The notes: generated by a model from the letters alone, not told the origin. A stretch of DNA of 64,000 nt from Hymenobacter sediminicola (GCF_014250515.1 NZ_CP060202.1:3345001-3409000), one strand, 5' to 3'. Positions 15,253-25,012 are shown, numbered from the stretch's first letter. Translations and numbers: made by a program.

Positions 15253-17844
15253 CTACTTCTTACCCAACGACACCATGTTGGTCAGAATCCGGTAGGCACC
15301 CGGCACGCCGGCGGGCAGCTCCCGGAACAGCGAAAGGCCGGTGTAGATATAGTGGCCCTTGCCGTGGTCAGCTACTAGAATGGCACTTTCCTTGGCTTTT
15401 TCGCCGGGGTCGGCGCTGCTGAGCACGGTCTGGTACTTGGCATCCCACTGGCTGGGGTAGTAGAGGCCCTGCTCCTGCACCCAGCCCTCAAAATCTTTGC
15501 TCGTGATTTTGTTGGGCGTGTTGAGCAGCGGCTGGCTGGGGTTTAGAAAGGTCACGGCGGCGTTTTCTACCGTCACCCGGTCGTTGGAGAGTGTCAGGGG
15601 GTACGGCCCGATTTGCGGCAGCACCGTGCCCCGGCTCACCACATATTGCACCACCAGGTTGCCACCGTTTTCCACGTACTTCAGTAGCGTGGGTTGCAGG
15701 GTTTTGAGGCGGTCTATGGTGTTGTAGGCCCGCACGCCCAGCACCACGGCATCGAAGCGGCGCAGGTTCTGCTCGGTGAGGTCTTCGGGCTTGAGCAGCG
15801 TGACGGTGTAGCCAATCTGGCGCAGGGCGTCGGGCACTTCATCGCCGGCACCCATCAGGTAGCCGATTTCTTGGCCTTTGCGCTTGAGGTCCAGCTTCAC
15901 GAGTGGGGCCACGGCTTCGGGAAACAGCACCTGGGTCGGAATGTGGTTGTAGGCTATGGGCTGGTAGCCGCGCGAATACGCCTGCCCCTCCACGGTAGCC
16001 ACGGCCCGCAGCTCGGTTTTGCCCTCGGCCGCGCCCGCGCTAGGCTGCACCCGAAACTGCACGGTCTGCTCGGCGTCTTTGGCGGCCAGCTCGAAAGGGA
16101 TGCTGGCGGGCTCGGCTTTCCAGCCGGCGGGCAGCGTAAGGGCCACCGCGCCCTTCACGCCCGCTTTGCCGGCGCGCAGCGTCACAGGAATGGTTTTGGG
16201 CGAGTTATCGGCAAACACGTAGGCGTGCCCGCCGACGTTGACGGCGACCGGCGGCACCACCGCCAGCGGGCGGTACCTCTCCCCTTCTACCGGGTCGGTG
16301 CTTTTGTATTGAAGTTTCCTAGTATAATAGAGTGGCACGCCGGCAACTTCTACGGTAAATAGTACTTCATTAATCGGCATATTTTCGGGCCGGCCAAGCA
16401 CCTCCCGCTTTTCTATTCGCTGTCCTTTATGCGGATGCTCCGGCCAGGCAAAGTCTTCAACCACATCCGGCACTTTGTACATGCCTGCCGTTCCTGCTTC
16501 GCGCAGCCAGTACGGCTGTGACACTGATTGCTTGGCCGGGATGGTGATGGATGCTTTTTTCAGAAACGGCTTGCCGCTGGTCAATTGCTCATTGACCTCC
16601 TGCTTCGCCATATTCCCTACCGATTGAAAGCCGAAATCAATAGCCGGAACCTCCAGCCACTTCAGCTTCACTGGTACCGATGAACGATTTAAGGCTTCAA
16701 TGGCTATATCAAGCTTCCCATCAGGTGTTGCAGTAGTTTCTTGAGAAACAGCAGACAAGCTCAGCCCCAGGCAGCCATATACCAGTTCATCAATTTCCTC
16801 CCGCTTCTCGTCATTCCAGAAACCGGCCTCTTTAGGTAGCTTCTGCAGCGCCTCCCGCACCTTCAGCAGCCCCGCCACACTGGCGCTGGGGTTGGCGGCG
16901 TCATACTTCCGAATTACCTCGTCAATCAGCTTGCCCACGGCCGCGCCGCCGGGCACCCGGTTCCAGCTCATATCAATGCCCTCGAAGGGGTCGGATTTGA
17001 CCTTGTCGCCTTTTACCTGCTGCAGATACTCCAGCGCCTCGCCGCGTTGGGCACTGCTCCCGAAGCCCTGGCTTTTGTGCTGGCTGCGGCTGCGGGCCGC
17101 TATTTCGCCGTAGCTCTGGCCCAGCAGCGGGTTGTACTGGCCGGCATCCACTTTCAGGTAGCCGTCCATGTTTTCGCCTTGCTTCACAAAAAAGCTGCCG
17201 GTGTTCCAGAACAGCCGCTTGGGCTGCCACACCTGCACATATTTGAGCTGCTCGGGAAACCGTTTCGGGTCGCCGGCGGCCTCGAAGGCTTCGGCGGCCA
17301 GGATGGCCGAGGCGGTGTGGTGGCCGTGGCCGGCGCGGGCATCGGGCGGAAAACGGGTAATCATGACGTCGGGGCGGCGCTGTCGAATCACCCATACCAT
17401 GTCGGAAAGCACCTGCTCCTTGTCCCAGATGGTGAAGGTTTCGGCGGCGGTTTTCGAGAAGCCAAAGTCGTTGGCGCGGGTGAAAAACTGCCGGCCCCCA
17501 TCGATGCGGCGGGCTGCCAGCAGCTCCTGCGTCCGAATCACGCCCAGCCCCTCACGCAGCTCCGGCCCGATGAGGTTCTGGCCCCCGTCACCGCGGGTGC
17601 AGCTCAGGTAGCCGGTTTCCAGCAGGCGGCCGTTGGCCATATAGGCAATCAGGCGGGTGTTTTCGTCGTCGGGGTGGGCGGCCACGTAGAGCGCCGAGCC
17701 CAGCACATTCAGCTTCTTGAGCCCCAGCAGAATCTCCGACGACGACCAGGTTTTGGGAGCCTGCGCGGCGGCTGAGTTAGGCAGTAATGAATAATTAAAA
17801 ATGAGCAATGCCGACAAAGCGGCGCAGAAAAGACGAGTACGCAT
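15253..17844 (-). CDS. Large secreted PIG-L family deacetylase
   Basis: An 863-aa exported protein. The signal peptide (MRTRLFCAALSALLIFNYSL to about AAAQA) is followed by a PIG-L/LmbE N-acetylglucosaminyl-deacetylase domain with the zinc motif AHPDDEN at 56-62, the RGDGGQN loop, and the later histidine pair in ARAGHGHHTASAI. The remaining ~500 residues are non-catalytic: a beta-rich region with NEW3-like sandwich sequence (IPVTLRAGKAGVKGAVALTLPAGW) and a C-terminal domain ending KGHYIYTGLSLFRELPAGVPGAYRILTNM, resembling a GATase-like fold. This architecture is frequent in Bacteroidota. Probably deacetylates an N-acetylated sugar in the periplasm. Start at 17844 chosen from the signal peptide. 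Confidence 0.88.
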   Translation of the reverse strand: MRTRLFCAALSALLIFNYSLLPNSAAAQAPKTWSSSEILLGLKKLNVLGSALYVAAHPDDENTRLIAYMANGRLLETGYLSCTRGDGGQNLIGPELREGLGVIRTQELLAARRIDGGRQFFTRANDFGFSKTAAETFTIWDKEQVLSDMVWVIRQRRPDVMITRFPPDARAGHGHHTASAILAAEAFEAAGDPKRFPEQLKYVQVWQPKRLFWNTGSFFVKQGENMDGYLKVDAGQYNPLLGQSYGEIAARSRSQHKSQGFGSSAQRGEALEYLQQVKGDKVKSDPFEGIDMSWNRVPGGAAVGKLIDEVIRKYDAANPSASVAGLLKVREALQKLPKEAGFWNDEKREEIDELVYGCLGLSLSAVSQETTATPDGKLDIAIEALNRSSVPVKLKWLEVPAIDFGFQSVGNMAKQEVNEQLTSGKPFLKKASITIPAKQSVSQPYWLREAGTAGMYKVPDVVEDFAWPEHPHKGQRIEKREVLGRPENMPINEVLFTVEVAGVPLYYTRKLQYKSTDPVEGERYRPLAVVPPVAVNVGGHAYVFADNSPKTIPVTLRAGKAGVKGAVALTLPAGWKAEPASIPFELAAKDAEQTVQFRVQPSAGAAEGKTELRAVATVEGQAYSRGYQPIAYNHIPTQVLFPEAVAPLVKLDLKRKGQEIGYLMGAGDEVPDALRQIGYTVTLLKPEDLTEQNLRRFDAVVLGVRAYNTIDRLKTLQPTLLKYVENGGNLVVQYVVSRGTVLPQIGPYPLTLSNDRVTVENAAVTFLNPSQPLLNTPNKITSKDFEGWVQEQGLYYPSQWDAKYQTVLSSADPGEKAKESAILVADHGKGHYIYTGLSLFRELPAGVPGAYRILTNMVSLGKK

Positions 17845-18084
17845 ACGGAAGAGCAGCTTGAAGGCGTGAAGATAACCCGGCAATGGCAACCCTGTTCTTT
17901 TGCCCCGATTCGTCTCTCAAAATCAAGCATACAGCTTTTTCATTCGCATAAAGCAGGTCCTTGCTTCCACTGTCATGCGTCCTGCCGGATGGAACCGTGT
18001 CTGTGGGAATGGAGTTTGCAGCGCGGTGGCCATGAGGGCCACGCCTGCGTATAGGCCGTTTTATTTCTCGCCTGTTCTTATCTG

Positions 18085-19719
18085 ATGGCATTTCCTGTTT
18101 CTTCCTGGCTGCGTCTGTCGGCGCTGGCCCTGCTGCTGCCTGCCCTGGGGGCGGCCCAGAATTCTGCACCCGTCCTGCCTGCCGTGCCCCAGCAGCAGTG
18201 GTACCTTCTCGACCCCGCCGCCGATGGTGTAATGGGCATCAGCGCCCGTAAAACCTACGAGGAACTGCTCAAAAACCGTCCTTCCGCGCCCGTAGTAGTG
18301 GCCATCATTGATGCCGGCATCGATACGGCCCACGCCGACCTGAAACACCTGCTCTGGACCAACCCTAAGGAAGTGGCTGGCAACGGCCTCGACGATGATC
18401 AGAACGGCTACGTGGACGACGTGCACGGCTGGAATTTTCTGGGTGGCGCCGACGGCCGCAACGTGGACGTTGAAACCTACGAGGATACCCGGCTGGTGGC
18501 CCGGCTCAAGCCGCTGTATGAGGGAAAAGCCCGCACCGCTGTGCCGGCGGCCAAGCGCGCCGAGTACGACCTATACCAGAAGGTGAAGAAAACCCAGGCC
18601 GAAAAAATAGCCGAAAACTCGGAGCGGGCAGAGTCGTTGGGCAAAGCCTACACGCTCAACAAACAGGGTGCCGACAATCTGAAGCAGGCCCTGAACCTGA
18701 CCCGGCTGGACACAGCCAGCCTGCGCCGCGTATCGCCCACCGACCCGAACCTATACCGCGCTGCGCTGGGCCTCTACGGCAACCTGCGTGAGGCCGGCTA
18801 CGCCGATATGGAATCGGTGCTGGCGGACATGAAAGAGGGTTTCGACCAGAGCAAAAGCCTGCTTGATTTCAGCCTGAACCCGGCTTTCAATCCGCGCGCC
18901 AGCATTATCGGCGACAATCCAGAGGACACCAAGGACCGCCGCTATGGCAACCGGGACAACAACGGCCCCGACCCTTCACATGGCACCCACGTAGCCGGCA
19001 TCATCGGCGGCGACCGGACCAATAACCTAGGGATTCTAGGTATTGCCGACAACGTACGCCTAATGGCCATTCGGGCCGTGCCCAACGGCGACGAGCGGGA
19101 CAAGGACGTAGCCAACGCCATCCGCTACGCCGTCGATAACGGGGCCAGCATCATCAACATGAGCTTCGGCAAGTACTACTCGCCACAGCGCGAAGCCGTG
19201 GAAGATGCCGTTAAGTATGCCGCCAGCAAAGGCGTATTGCTGGTGCACTCCGCCGGCAACGAAAGCCAGGATATTGATGTGAACGTGGAGTTTCCGGCTC
19301 CCGTGTATCTCAACGGCCAACGCATTCCGAACATGATTACGGTGGGCGCCGCCGCCCGCACCAACGACAAAAACCTGATTGCCGACTTCTCGAACTACGG
19401 TAAGAAGAACGTGGACGTGTTTGCGCCCGGCCACCAGATTTATTCCACGCTGCCCGGCCAGCAGTACGGCAACAAAAGCGGCACCAGCATGGCCTCGCCG
19501 GTAGTGGCGGGTATGGCAGCGGTGCTCAAATCATACTTTCCCACTCTCACGGCCACTGACCTGAAGCGCATTATTCTGGCCTCGGTAGATGTGCGCCACA
19601 CCAAAGTGCTGAAACCCGGCACCAAGAAGGAGGTGGACTTCACGGAGCTTTCCAGCACCGGCGGCCTCGTGAACCTCTACCGCGCCGTGCAGATGGCCAG
19701 CGCCGAAACTACAAAGTAG
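18085..19719 (+). CDS. S8 family serine peptidase (subtilase)
   Basis: A 544-aa exported subtilisin-like protease. A signal peptide ends near ALGAAQN. The catalytic triad is intact: Asp76 in VVVAIIDAGID, His299 in SHGTHVAG and Ser468 in GTSMASP. Between Asp and His lies an insertion of more than 150 residues, Lys/Glu-rich and helical (residues ~140-270), common in Bacteroidota S8 enzymes. There is no obvious T9SS sorting domain at the C-terminus, so it is likely periplasmic or surface-exposed by another route. It is divergent from the PIG-L gene (240-bp gap) and ends at a strong hairpin. Confidence 0.9.
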   Translation: MAFPVSSWLRLSALALLLPALGAAQNSAPVLPAVPQQQWYLLDPAADGVMGISARKTYEELLKNRPSAPVVVAIIDAGIDTAHADLKHLLWTNPKEVAGNGLDDDQNGYVDDVHGWNFLGGADGRNVDVETYEDTRLVARLKPLYEGKARTAVPAAKRAEYDLYQKVKKTQAEKIAENSERAESLGKAYTLNKQGADNLKQALNLTRLDTASLRRVSPTDPNLYRAALGLYGNLREAGYADMESVLADMKEGFDQSKSLLDFSLNPAFNPRASIIGDNPEDTKDRRYGNRDNNGPDPSHGTHVAGIIGGDRTNNLGILGIADNVRLMAIRAVPNGDERDKDVANAIRYAVDNGASIINMSFGKYYSPQREAVEDAVKYAASKGVLLVHSAGNESQDIDVNVEFPAPVYLNGQRIPNMITVGAAARTNDKNLIADFSNYGKKNVDVFAPGHQIYSTLPGQQYGNKSGTSMASPVVAGMAAVLKSYFPTLTATDLKRIILASVDVRHTKVLKPGTKKEVDFTELSSTGGLVNLYRAVQMASAETTK

Positions 19720-19737
19720 AAGCTTTTTTCTGCGCCA

Positions 19738-19789
19738 GAACACGAATACGCCCTTACGACTGTAGAGCTGTAAGGGCGTATTCGTGTTC
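19738..19789. terminator. long-stem bidirectional terminator
   Basis: Perfect 20-bp arms (19738-19757 and 19770-19789) with a 12-nt loop, between the convergent subtilase and DUF805 genes. Confidence 0.75.
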
Positions 19790-19815
19790 GAAAGGAACAA
19801 CCGAAAAAGCTACAG

Positions 19816-20172
19816 TTAGCTTCTGACGGGTATAAGTTCGGGGAAAGTGCCGGGTGCCGGACCCCAGGGGTTGACACCCGGAGTGCCGGGCAGTACCAGC
19901 AACAGCAGATAAGCAGGCAGATTTACCAGAGGCACCAGCAGAGCCAGCGTATACCAGCCACTCAGGTGCAGGTCGTGGAGGCGGCGTACGGCCAGCATGG
20001 CTACCGCTGCTGTGCAGGCGGCCAGCGCCAAGCTGGCCAGTGCTGCCTGATACCAGGTAGTAGGCGCAGCCGGTAGAAAGTACGCCGCTAGCAAAGGAGT
20101 CAGCACCAAAAGCAGACGCACGCCGAAATCGAGGCGGTTCATTCTACCTTGGAAAAGGGCAAATTGTCTCAT
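19816..20172 (-). CDS. DUF805-like inner-membrane protein
   Basis: A 118-aa protein with about four hydrophobic helices. MRQFALFQGRMNRLDFGVRL is the typical DUF805 beginning (usually F...GR..R..fW), and RRLHDLHLSGWYTLALLVPLVN is the family's central motif (RRlHDtgrSGWw). The C-terminus GVNPWGPAPG matches the conserved Asn-x-Trp/Tyr-Gly-x-x-Pro ending. DUF805 proteins (YhaH type) have no defined function. The start at 20172 was chosen from the motif; further upstream in frame there is only unrelated sequence. Confidence 0.78.
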   Translation of the reverse strand: MRQFALFQGRMNRLDFGVRLLLVLTPLLAAYFLPAAPTTWYQAALASLALAACTAAVAMLAVRRLHDLHLSGWYTLALLVPLVNLPAYLLLLVLPGTPGVNPWGPAPGTFPELIPVRS

Positions 20173-20320
20173 ATTCTTGTGGAGTAACACGCTTGCACAA
20201 CCTGCGGACATCCGCTGCAACTGGCGTTTTCCAAAATCCGGGCCAGTTTCCGGCCAGCTGAGCCGTAGCAGCTGCGGCCGGGGCCGTAGTAGTGTTACCT
20301 TGCCTCCTAGCCCTATCCTT

Positions 20321-21253
20321 ATGTCAGACTTTCCGCTTGACCATCTTCCGGCCAACAGGCCGCTTACTGCTTCGCCGGAGCCACAATCTAAAAGCCGCTG
20401 GCTGCGCCATAATATTTCCAGTGCGCTGCTGCTACTGGCCGGCGTATTCTCCGCTGCGTTTGGCCTGAAGGCCTTTTTGCTGCCCAACGACTTCATTGAC
20501 GGCGGCGTTACGGGCATCTCGCTGCTGGTGCGTCAGCTCACCGACTGGCCGCTGTCGGTGCTGATTGTGGTCATCAATATTCCGTTCATCATCATGGCGT
20601 ATTTCCAGATGGACCGGGTGTTGGCCTTCAAAACGCTGTGCGCCATCTTAATGCTGGCCCTCGTGCTGCTGGTCGTATCGTTTCCCAATCTGACGCAGGA
20701 TAAGCTGCTGATTTCCGTTTTCGGGGGATTTTTCCTGGGAGCCGGCATCGGGCTGGCCATGCGTGGCGGTGGCGTGCTCGACGGCACCGAAATTCTGGCT
20801 GTGTTCCTGAGCAAGAAAACCAGCCTCACCGTCGGCGACATTATCCTGCTCTTCAACATCTGCATCTTCGCGGCCGCCGCCTGGATTTTGTCTGTAGAAA
20901 CGGCGCTGTATTCCATTCTGGCCTACCTCTCGGCCGCCAAAACCATCGACTTCATCATCGACGGTATCGAAGAATACACGGGGGTTACTATCGTATCGAG
21001 CCGCTCCGACGCCATCCGGCGCATGATTACCGAGAAGCTGGGCCGTGGTGCTACCGTCTACAACGGCAAAGGCGGTTTCGGCACCCACGGCGACCAGCCC
21101 AACGCCGTGGACATTGTCTTCACGGTTATCACGCGTCTGGAGTTGGCCCGTCTCAAAGCTGAAGTTGAGCAGATTGACATTCAGGCCTTCATGGTGATGC
21201 ACAGCGTGAAAGACACCAAAGGCGGCATGATTAAGAAACGGCCTCTGCACTAG
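20321..21253 (+). CDS. YitT family membrane protein with DUF2179 domain
   Basis: A 310-aa inner-membrane protein: five to six transmembrane helices (residues ~30-225, including GLKAFLLPNDFIDGGVTGIS, the signature of YitT/DUF161) and a C-terminal DUF2179 domain (residues ~228-310, YTGVTIVSSRSDAIRRMITE and VFTVITRLELARLKAEVEQID). The start at 20321 gives a normal cytoplasmic N-terminus; a near-consensus -7 element TTACCTTGC lies 30 nt upstream. The family's role is unsettled; proposed functions are transporter-like. Divergent from DUF805, monocistronic. Confidence 0.86.
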   Translation: MSDFPLDHLPANRPLTASPEPQSKSRWLRHNISSALLLLAGVFSAAFGLKAFLLPNDFIDGGVTGISLLVRQLTDWPLSVLIVVINIPFIIMAYFQMDRVLAFKTLCAILMLALVLLVVSFPNLTQDKLLISVFGGFFLGAGIGLAMRGGGVLDGTEILAVFLSKKTSLTVGDIILLFNICIFAAAAWILSVETALYSILAYLSAAKTIDFIIDGIEEYTGVTIVSSRSDAIRRMITEKLGRGATVYNGKGGFGTHGDQPNAVDIVFTVITRLELARLKAEVEQIDIQAFMVMHSVKDTKGGMIKKRPLH

Positions 21254-21293
21254 TTTTCATGCCTTCAAATCAGGGTCCAAACTACCCGAAACG

Positions 21294-22076
21294 CTAGGCA
21301 GCCCAGAACACATACCAGTGAAAGGCCAGGTAATTCAGCCCCACGCTGACGGCCACGCCCATAGCCACTACCAGCAAGGACCGCCAGACCGCACCACCCC
21401 AGGAAAGCCGCAACGCCTGCCGCCCCACCAGAATAAGGTACATGGTAATGATGGTGACCTGCAGGCTGCTGGCAATATTGCTGCTGGCCAGGGCCCGCGT
21501 GTGCAATGCCCACAGCACCACCAGCACCACGGCCAGCAGCAAATGAAACACCGACCCAATGATGACATGCACGAAAAACGCCTCGGCGTAGTTCCAGCCC
21601 TGGTTTCGGTATACCAGCCACGTCAGCAGCGCATATACTGGCAGTAGCAGCAGCAGCCACCAGATGTTGTAGTACTTGCCCACGTAGTGGAAATACGCCA
21701 CCATTCGCTCAAGATTTTCGGCTGGCATGCGGCCCGTGAAGCGCTGCCGCATTTCGGCGCCCGTACCATCATAGTAATTCAGCAGCAGCGCGGCGGCAGC
21801 GGCCAGCCCCACTACCAGTAGCAGAAACTGAAACGGGTTGAAATAGTGCTTGCGCCGCCCGGCCAGATACTCGGACACGACGTAGCCGGGGCGCAACAGA
21901 ATCTGCGGTACAAACCCAATGATGGTGTTATCGGCGTGCGTGAAAACGTGCAGTATTTCGTGCGCAACATGGCCTGGTGTAAGGCGGTGTGGCCTCTTCT
22001 GCCCGCATTGCGGACAAAACGGACCATCCGGCAAAGAATACCCGCAATTCAGGCAGCTGGCAGCAGATTCTGACAT
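21294..22076 (-). CDS. DUF3667 membrane protein with N-terminal zinc ribbon
   Basis: A 260-aa protein. The N-terminal 30 residues form a four-cysteine zinc ribbon (CLNCGYSLPDGPFCPQCGQK), followed by HVAHEILHVFTHADNTIIGFV and LLRPGYVVSEYLAGRRKHYFNPFQFLL, the diagnostic DUF3667 segment, then five hydrophobic helices. This family is widespread in Bacteroidota and of unknown function. The MSES start is preceded by a divergent 96-bp intergenic region shared with the MOSC gene. Confidence 0.85.
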   Translation of the reverse strand: MSESAASCLNCGYSLPDGPFCPQCGQKRPHRLTPGHVAHEILHVFTHADNTIIGFVPQILLRPGYVVSEYLAGRRKHYFNPFQFLLLVVGLAAAAALLLNYYDGTGAEMRQRFTGRMPAENLERMVAYFHYVGKYYNIWWLLLLLPVYALLTWLVYRNQGWNYAEAFFVHVIIGSVFHLLLAVVLVVLWALHTRALASSNIASSLQVTIITMYLILVGRQALRLSWGGAVWRSLLVVAMGVAVSVGLNYLAFHWYVFWAA

Positions 22077-22172
22077 GGGAAAACATATATAGCAACAACT
22101 GCAAGTAACTGACTTTTATGCAGGTGGCAATACTGGTTTCTTCGTCCGCACTGTACCGCGTACCTTCGCCTC

Positions 22173-22997
22173 ATGGCCGCTCCTCTCTTCCTGCAAGACC
22201 TCTATATCTATCCCGTTAAGTCGCTGGGCGGCATTCGTGTGGCACAGGCCGAACTGGAGCCGCGCGGCCTGCGCCACGACCGGCGCTGGTTGTTGGTAGA
22301 TGAGCATAACCGGTTTATGACGCAGCGCCAAATGCCCGAAATGGCCCTGCTGCGGGTAGCTCCGGCCCACAATGGCTTCCTGCTCACACACGCCCGCCGC
22401 CCCGATCTGCTGCCGCTTTATATTCCGTTTGCCGCTACTCCAGAGCGTACTCTGTTCGTGACTATCTGGGACGACATGGTATTTGCCTGGCGCGGGGCTC
22501 GTGAGGCCGACGAATGGCTCAGTGAGGCGCTGGGCCGCTCCAGCAAGCTGGTCTACATGTCGGATATGGTGTGCCGCGACGTGGAGCCCGAGCTCAACCC
22601 CGAAGGCCACCTAGTGAGCTTCGCCGACGGCTACCCTTTTCTGCTCATTGGGCAAAGCTCGCTGGATGAGCTCAATAGCCGCCTCGCCGAACCCGTGCTC
22701 ATGGACCGGTTTCGGCCCAATCTGGTGTTCAGCGGTGGCAAGGCGTTTTCGGAAGATACTTGGGAGCATTTTCAAGTCGGCGAGCTGCCGTTTCGGGCCG
22801 TGCGGGCTTGCGGGCGCTGCGTCATGACAACGGTAGACCAGCGCACGGCCCAGAAAAACCCTGCCGGAGAACCGCTGCGCACCTTGGCTACTTACCGCAG
22901 CCAAGGCAGTAAGGTAATGTTTGGCCAGAACGTAACCGGCCCCAGCCGCGGCCTACTGCGCACCGGCGACCCGGTGCAGGTACAGAGCCTGAAGTAG
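22173..22997 (+). CDS. MOSC domain protein (YcbX/mARC-like)
   Basis: A 274-aa cytoplasmic protein with the MOSC N-terminal beta-barrel (residues 1-125, LYIYPVKSLGGIRVAQAELEPRGLRHDRRW) and the MOSC catalytic domain (residues ~130-274). The conserved molybdenum-cofactor cysteine is expected in RACGRCVMTTVDQRTAQ, and the KVMFGQNV motif is present. Relatives reduce N-hydroxylated compounds using electrons from a ferredoxin-type partner; unlike YcbX there is no C-terminal 2Fe-2S domain here, so a separate partner is needed. A one-mismatch -7 element TACCTTCG lies at 22161-22168, 4 nt before the ATG. Confidence 0.87.
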   Translation: MAAPLFLQDLYIYPVKSLGGIRVAQAELEPRGLRHDRRWLLVDEHNRFMTQRQMPEMALLRVAPAHNGFLLTHARRPDLLPLYIPFAATPERTLFVTIWDDMVFAWRGAREADEWLSEALGRSSKLVYMSDMVCRDVEPELNPEGHLVSFADGYPFLLIGQSSLDELNSRLAEPVLMDRFRPNLVFSGGKAFSEDTWEHFQVGELPFRAVRACGRCVMTTVDQRTAQKNPAGEPLRTLATYRSQGSKVMFGQNVTGPSRGLLRTGDPVQVQSLK

Positions 22998-23146
22998 AGT
23001 GCCCATTCTTACTTGCTGCTCCCCTCGCTAAGTAAGTCTAGGAAAATTCAACGGCTGTTAAATCTTAAAAACCGGGTTTAGGCACAGTAGCCGCGTGATT
23101 CGCTACTGCTCAGCTAGCTGCGTCATAAAATAGTAGGCAAGCCGCC

Positions 23147-23176
23147 TTGTTTAGCGGCTGCATCTATATAGTTTTG
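23147..23176 (+). promoter_or_regulatory. Bacteroidota promoter: TTG-N19-TAGTTTTG
   Basis: The -33 TTG at 23147-23149 and the -7 TAGTTTTG at 23169-23176 are separated by exactly 19 nt, the preferred spacing. It lies in the 364-bp non-coding stretch 22998-23361, giving a ~180-nt leader before the DUF547 gene. I see no other gene or conserved structure in that stretch. Confidence 0.6.
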
Positions 23177-23361
23177 TAAATTCTTTGAATACCGAATATT
23201 ATGTTTTCAAGGAATATTTACGCTCCCCTGCCCTTATATCCCGTTGCATTGCGGTAAAAGCAGTTTGCGCTTTTACCAACCGCCCTCCTTTTCCTACCCG
23301 GCACTCTTGTGTGTCGGCTCTGCTTTTGGCTTCACACCGCCTCTACTTTTATTGTTCCTGT

Positions 23362-24159
23362 ATGAACAAAACGTTTTCCCTACGTTTTGCCGTCCTGCTA
23401 TTGCTCCTCGGGAGTTGGCTAGCAAGTCCGGCGCAGGCCGCTGACGCTATGAGCCCGCAGGCGTTGCACGCCCCCTGGGACGAGTTGCTGCACAAGTATG
23501 TCACTCCAGATGGCATGGTGGATTACCAGGGTCTCCTCGACGACGAAGACAAGCTGCTGGACTACCTGATGGCCATGCGCAAGACGGCGCCAAACGAGCA
23601 AACCTGGACTCCGGCCGATATTCAGGCGTTTTGGATTAATGTGTACAATGCCTCCACGGTGTACATGGTGCTGCAGTACTACCCGGTCAGCAGCATCAAC
23701 GATATCCGGATGAAAGGTCGCAGCTATTCGCCCTGGGAATTTGCCGGTGTAACCGTAGGTGGCCAGGAATACTCCCTCAACCAGATTGAGCGAGAGAAGC
23801 TAAGTGCCCGTTTTCACGATCCGCGCATCCATTTTGCCTTGGTGCAAGGGGCTAGTTCCGGCCCCCGGCTGCTGAATGAGGCCTACAACGGCGCCCACCT
23901 GCAGCAGCAGCTGGAACAGCAGACCCGCAGTTTCATCAACGACCCGGCCCGAAACATGCTGGGCAGCCAGCAAGCCAGCATTTCCGGCCTGTTCAGCTTT
24001 TACGCGGCCGAGTTCGGCGAGCAGACGCAGGTGCTAGAGTTTCTCAATCGGTATGCCCGGGTACCGCTGGCTGCCGCCACGCCCATTTCGTATCTGCCTT
24101 TCAGCTGGAATCTGAACGACCGGCGTACTCAGGCCGAAATTCAGGCCCTGCGAAAATAG
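23362..24159 (+). CDS. DUF547 domain protein, secreted
   Basis: A 265-aa exported protein with a signal peptide ending at SPAQA. The DUF547 core is recognisable in WTPADIQAFWINVYNASTVYMVLQYYPVSSI, VGGQEYSLNQIE and the DPRIHFALVQGASSGPRL segment, and in the later SFYAAEFG and ISYLPFSWNLND. In most DUF547 proteins the ALVCAS-type segment carries a cysteine; here it reads ALVQGASSG, without Cys. The family is of unknown function and is widespread in bacteria and plants. The start at 23362 is fixed by the signal peptide; the frame upstream is open but lies in the mRNA leader. Confidence 0.84.
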   Translation: MNKTFSLRFAVLLLLLGSWLASPAQAADAMSPQALHAPWDELLHKYVTPDGMVDYQGLLDDEDKLLDYLMAMRKTAPNEQTWTPADIQAFWINVYNASTVYMVLQYYPVSSINDIRMKGRSYSPWEFAGVTVGGQEYSLNQIEREKLSARFHDPRIHFALVQGASSGPRLLNEAYNGAHLQQQLEQQTRSFINDPARNMLGSQQASISGLFSFYAAEFGEQTQVLEFLNRYARVPLAAATPISYLPFSWNLNDRRTQAEIQALRK

Positions 24160-24185
24160 CACGGATTACGAGTTGAGCTCTACCA

Positions 24186-24232
24186 CAAGGCCCTGTGCAG
24201 AAATGTCGGAAGACAGACTGCGCAGGGCCTTG
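24186..24232 (+). terminator. intrinsic terminator after DUF547
   Basis: Fifteen-bp arms (24186-24200, 24218-24232) with one mismatch and a 17-nt loop. Confidence 0.6.
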
Positions 24233-24281
24233 TTGCGTAACAGGCGGTATTTACTCTGTTTCCTTACTGCTTTTCACTCGC

Positions 24282-24947
24282 ATGGACCGAGCTTGTATAC
24301 TGGAGTTTCTGCGGCAGCTGGCTGCCAACAACCACAAAGCCTGGATGGACGAACACCGCGCGGACTACCAGCAGGCCCGCGGAGAATTTACTGCCCTGAT
24401 ACGCCAGTTGCTTCATGAGTTGCAGGAGATTGAGCCCGCGACGCGGGGCCTGAATCCAGCCGACGTCATGTACCGGCTACACAAAAACGACCGTTCGCAG
24501 CGCGACCCAGAAACCTACAAGCGCCACCTTAGCGCAGGCCTCAAGCCGGGCGGGCGCCACAGTCCCTGGGCTGGGTACTTCGTGGTGCTGGAGCCGGGCG
24601 GCGAATCATATGTGGGGGCCGGACGCTGGGAACCGGAACCGCAGCAGCTGGCGCGCATTCGGCAGGAAATCCACTACAATGCGCCCGCCTTCCATGCGCT
24701 TCGCGAAGCGCCAGACTTCGTTCGGCACTTTCCCGCTGGCCTCGACCGTAGCGACGCATTGAAGACGGCACCCAAAGGCTACGACCGGCTGGACCCGGAC
24801 ATTGAGTGGCTTCGCCTGAAGCGTTTTTTTGTGTGGCGGCCCTTCTCCGATGCTGAAGTCCTGCAGCCCGATTTTATGAAGCAAGTGCTGGCGGCCTGGC
24901 GGGCAGCCAAGCCTTTTGTAGACTTCCTGAACGAAGCTGTAAAGTAA
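24282..24947 (+). CDS. DUF2461 domain protein
   Basis: A 221-aa cytoplasmic protein. LEFLRQLAANNHKAWMDEHRADY is the standard DUF2461 start (FL..L..NN.k.Wf...r..Y), followed by YRLHKNDRSQRDPETYKRHLSAGLKPGGRH, HSPWAGYFVVLEPGGESYVGAGRW and KGYDRLDPDIEWLRLKRFFV, in the correct order. The conserved basic motif usually read as RFSKDKTPYK is altered to YRLHKNDRSQRDPETYK, a 3-4-residue longer version. No enzymatic function is known for the family. Monocistronic between two hairpins. Confidence 0.83.
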   Translation: MDRACILEFLRQLAANNHKAWMDEHRADYQQARGEFTALIRQLLHELQEIEPATRGLNPADVMYRLHKNDRSQRDPETYKRHLSAGLKPGGRHSPWAGYFVVLEPGGESYVGAGRWEPEPQQLARIRQEIHYNAPAFHALREAPDFVRHFPAGLDRSDALKTAPKGYDRLDPDIEWLRLKRFFVWRPFSDAEVLQPDFMKQVLAAWRAAKPFVDFLNEAVK

Positions 24948-25012
24948 GGCGGTGCTAGTATTTCTGAGAGCCGCAGAAATACTCTTTGTGCTTCAATGCG
25001 CTTCAAACACAC

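Noticed and set aside
14395..15378. 327-codon open frame on the plus strand
   Set aside because: Runs antisense across the symporter, the 43-residue gene and part of the PIG-L gene; composition rich in Gln/His/Arg, typical of a shadow frame.
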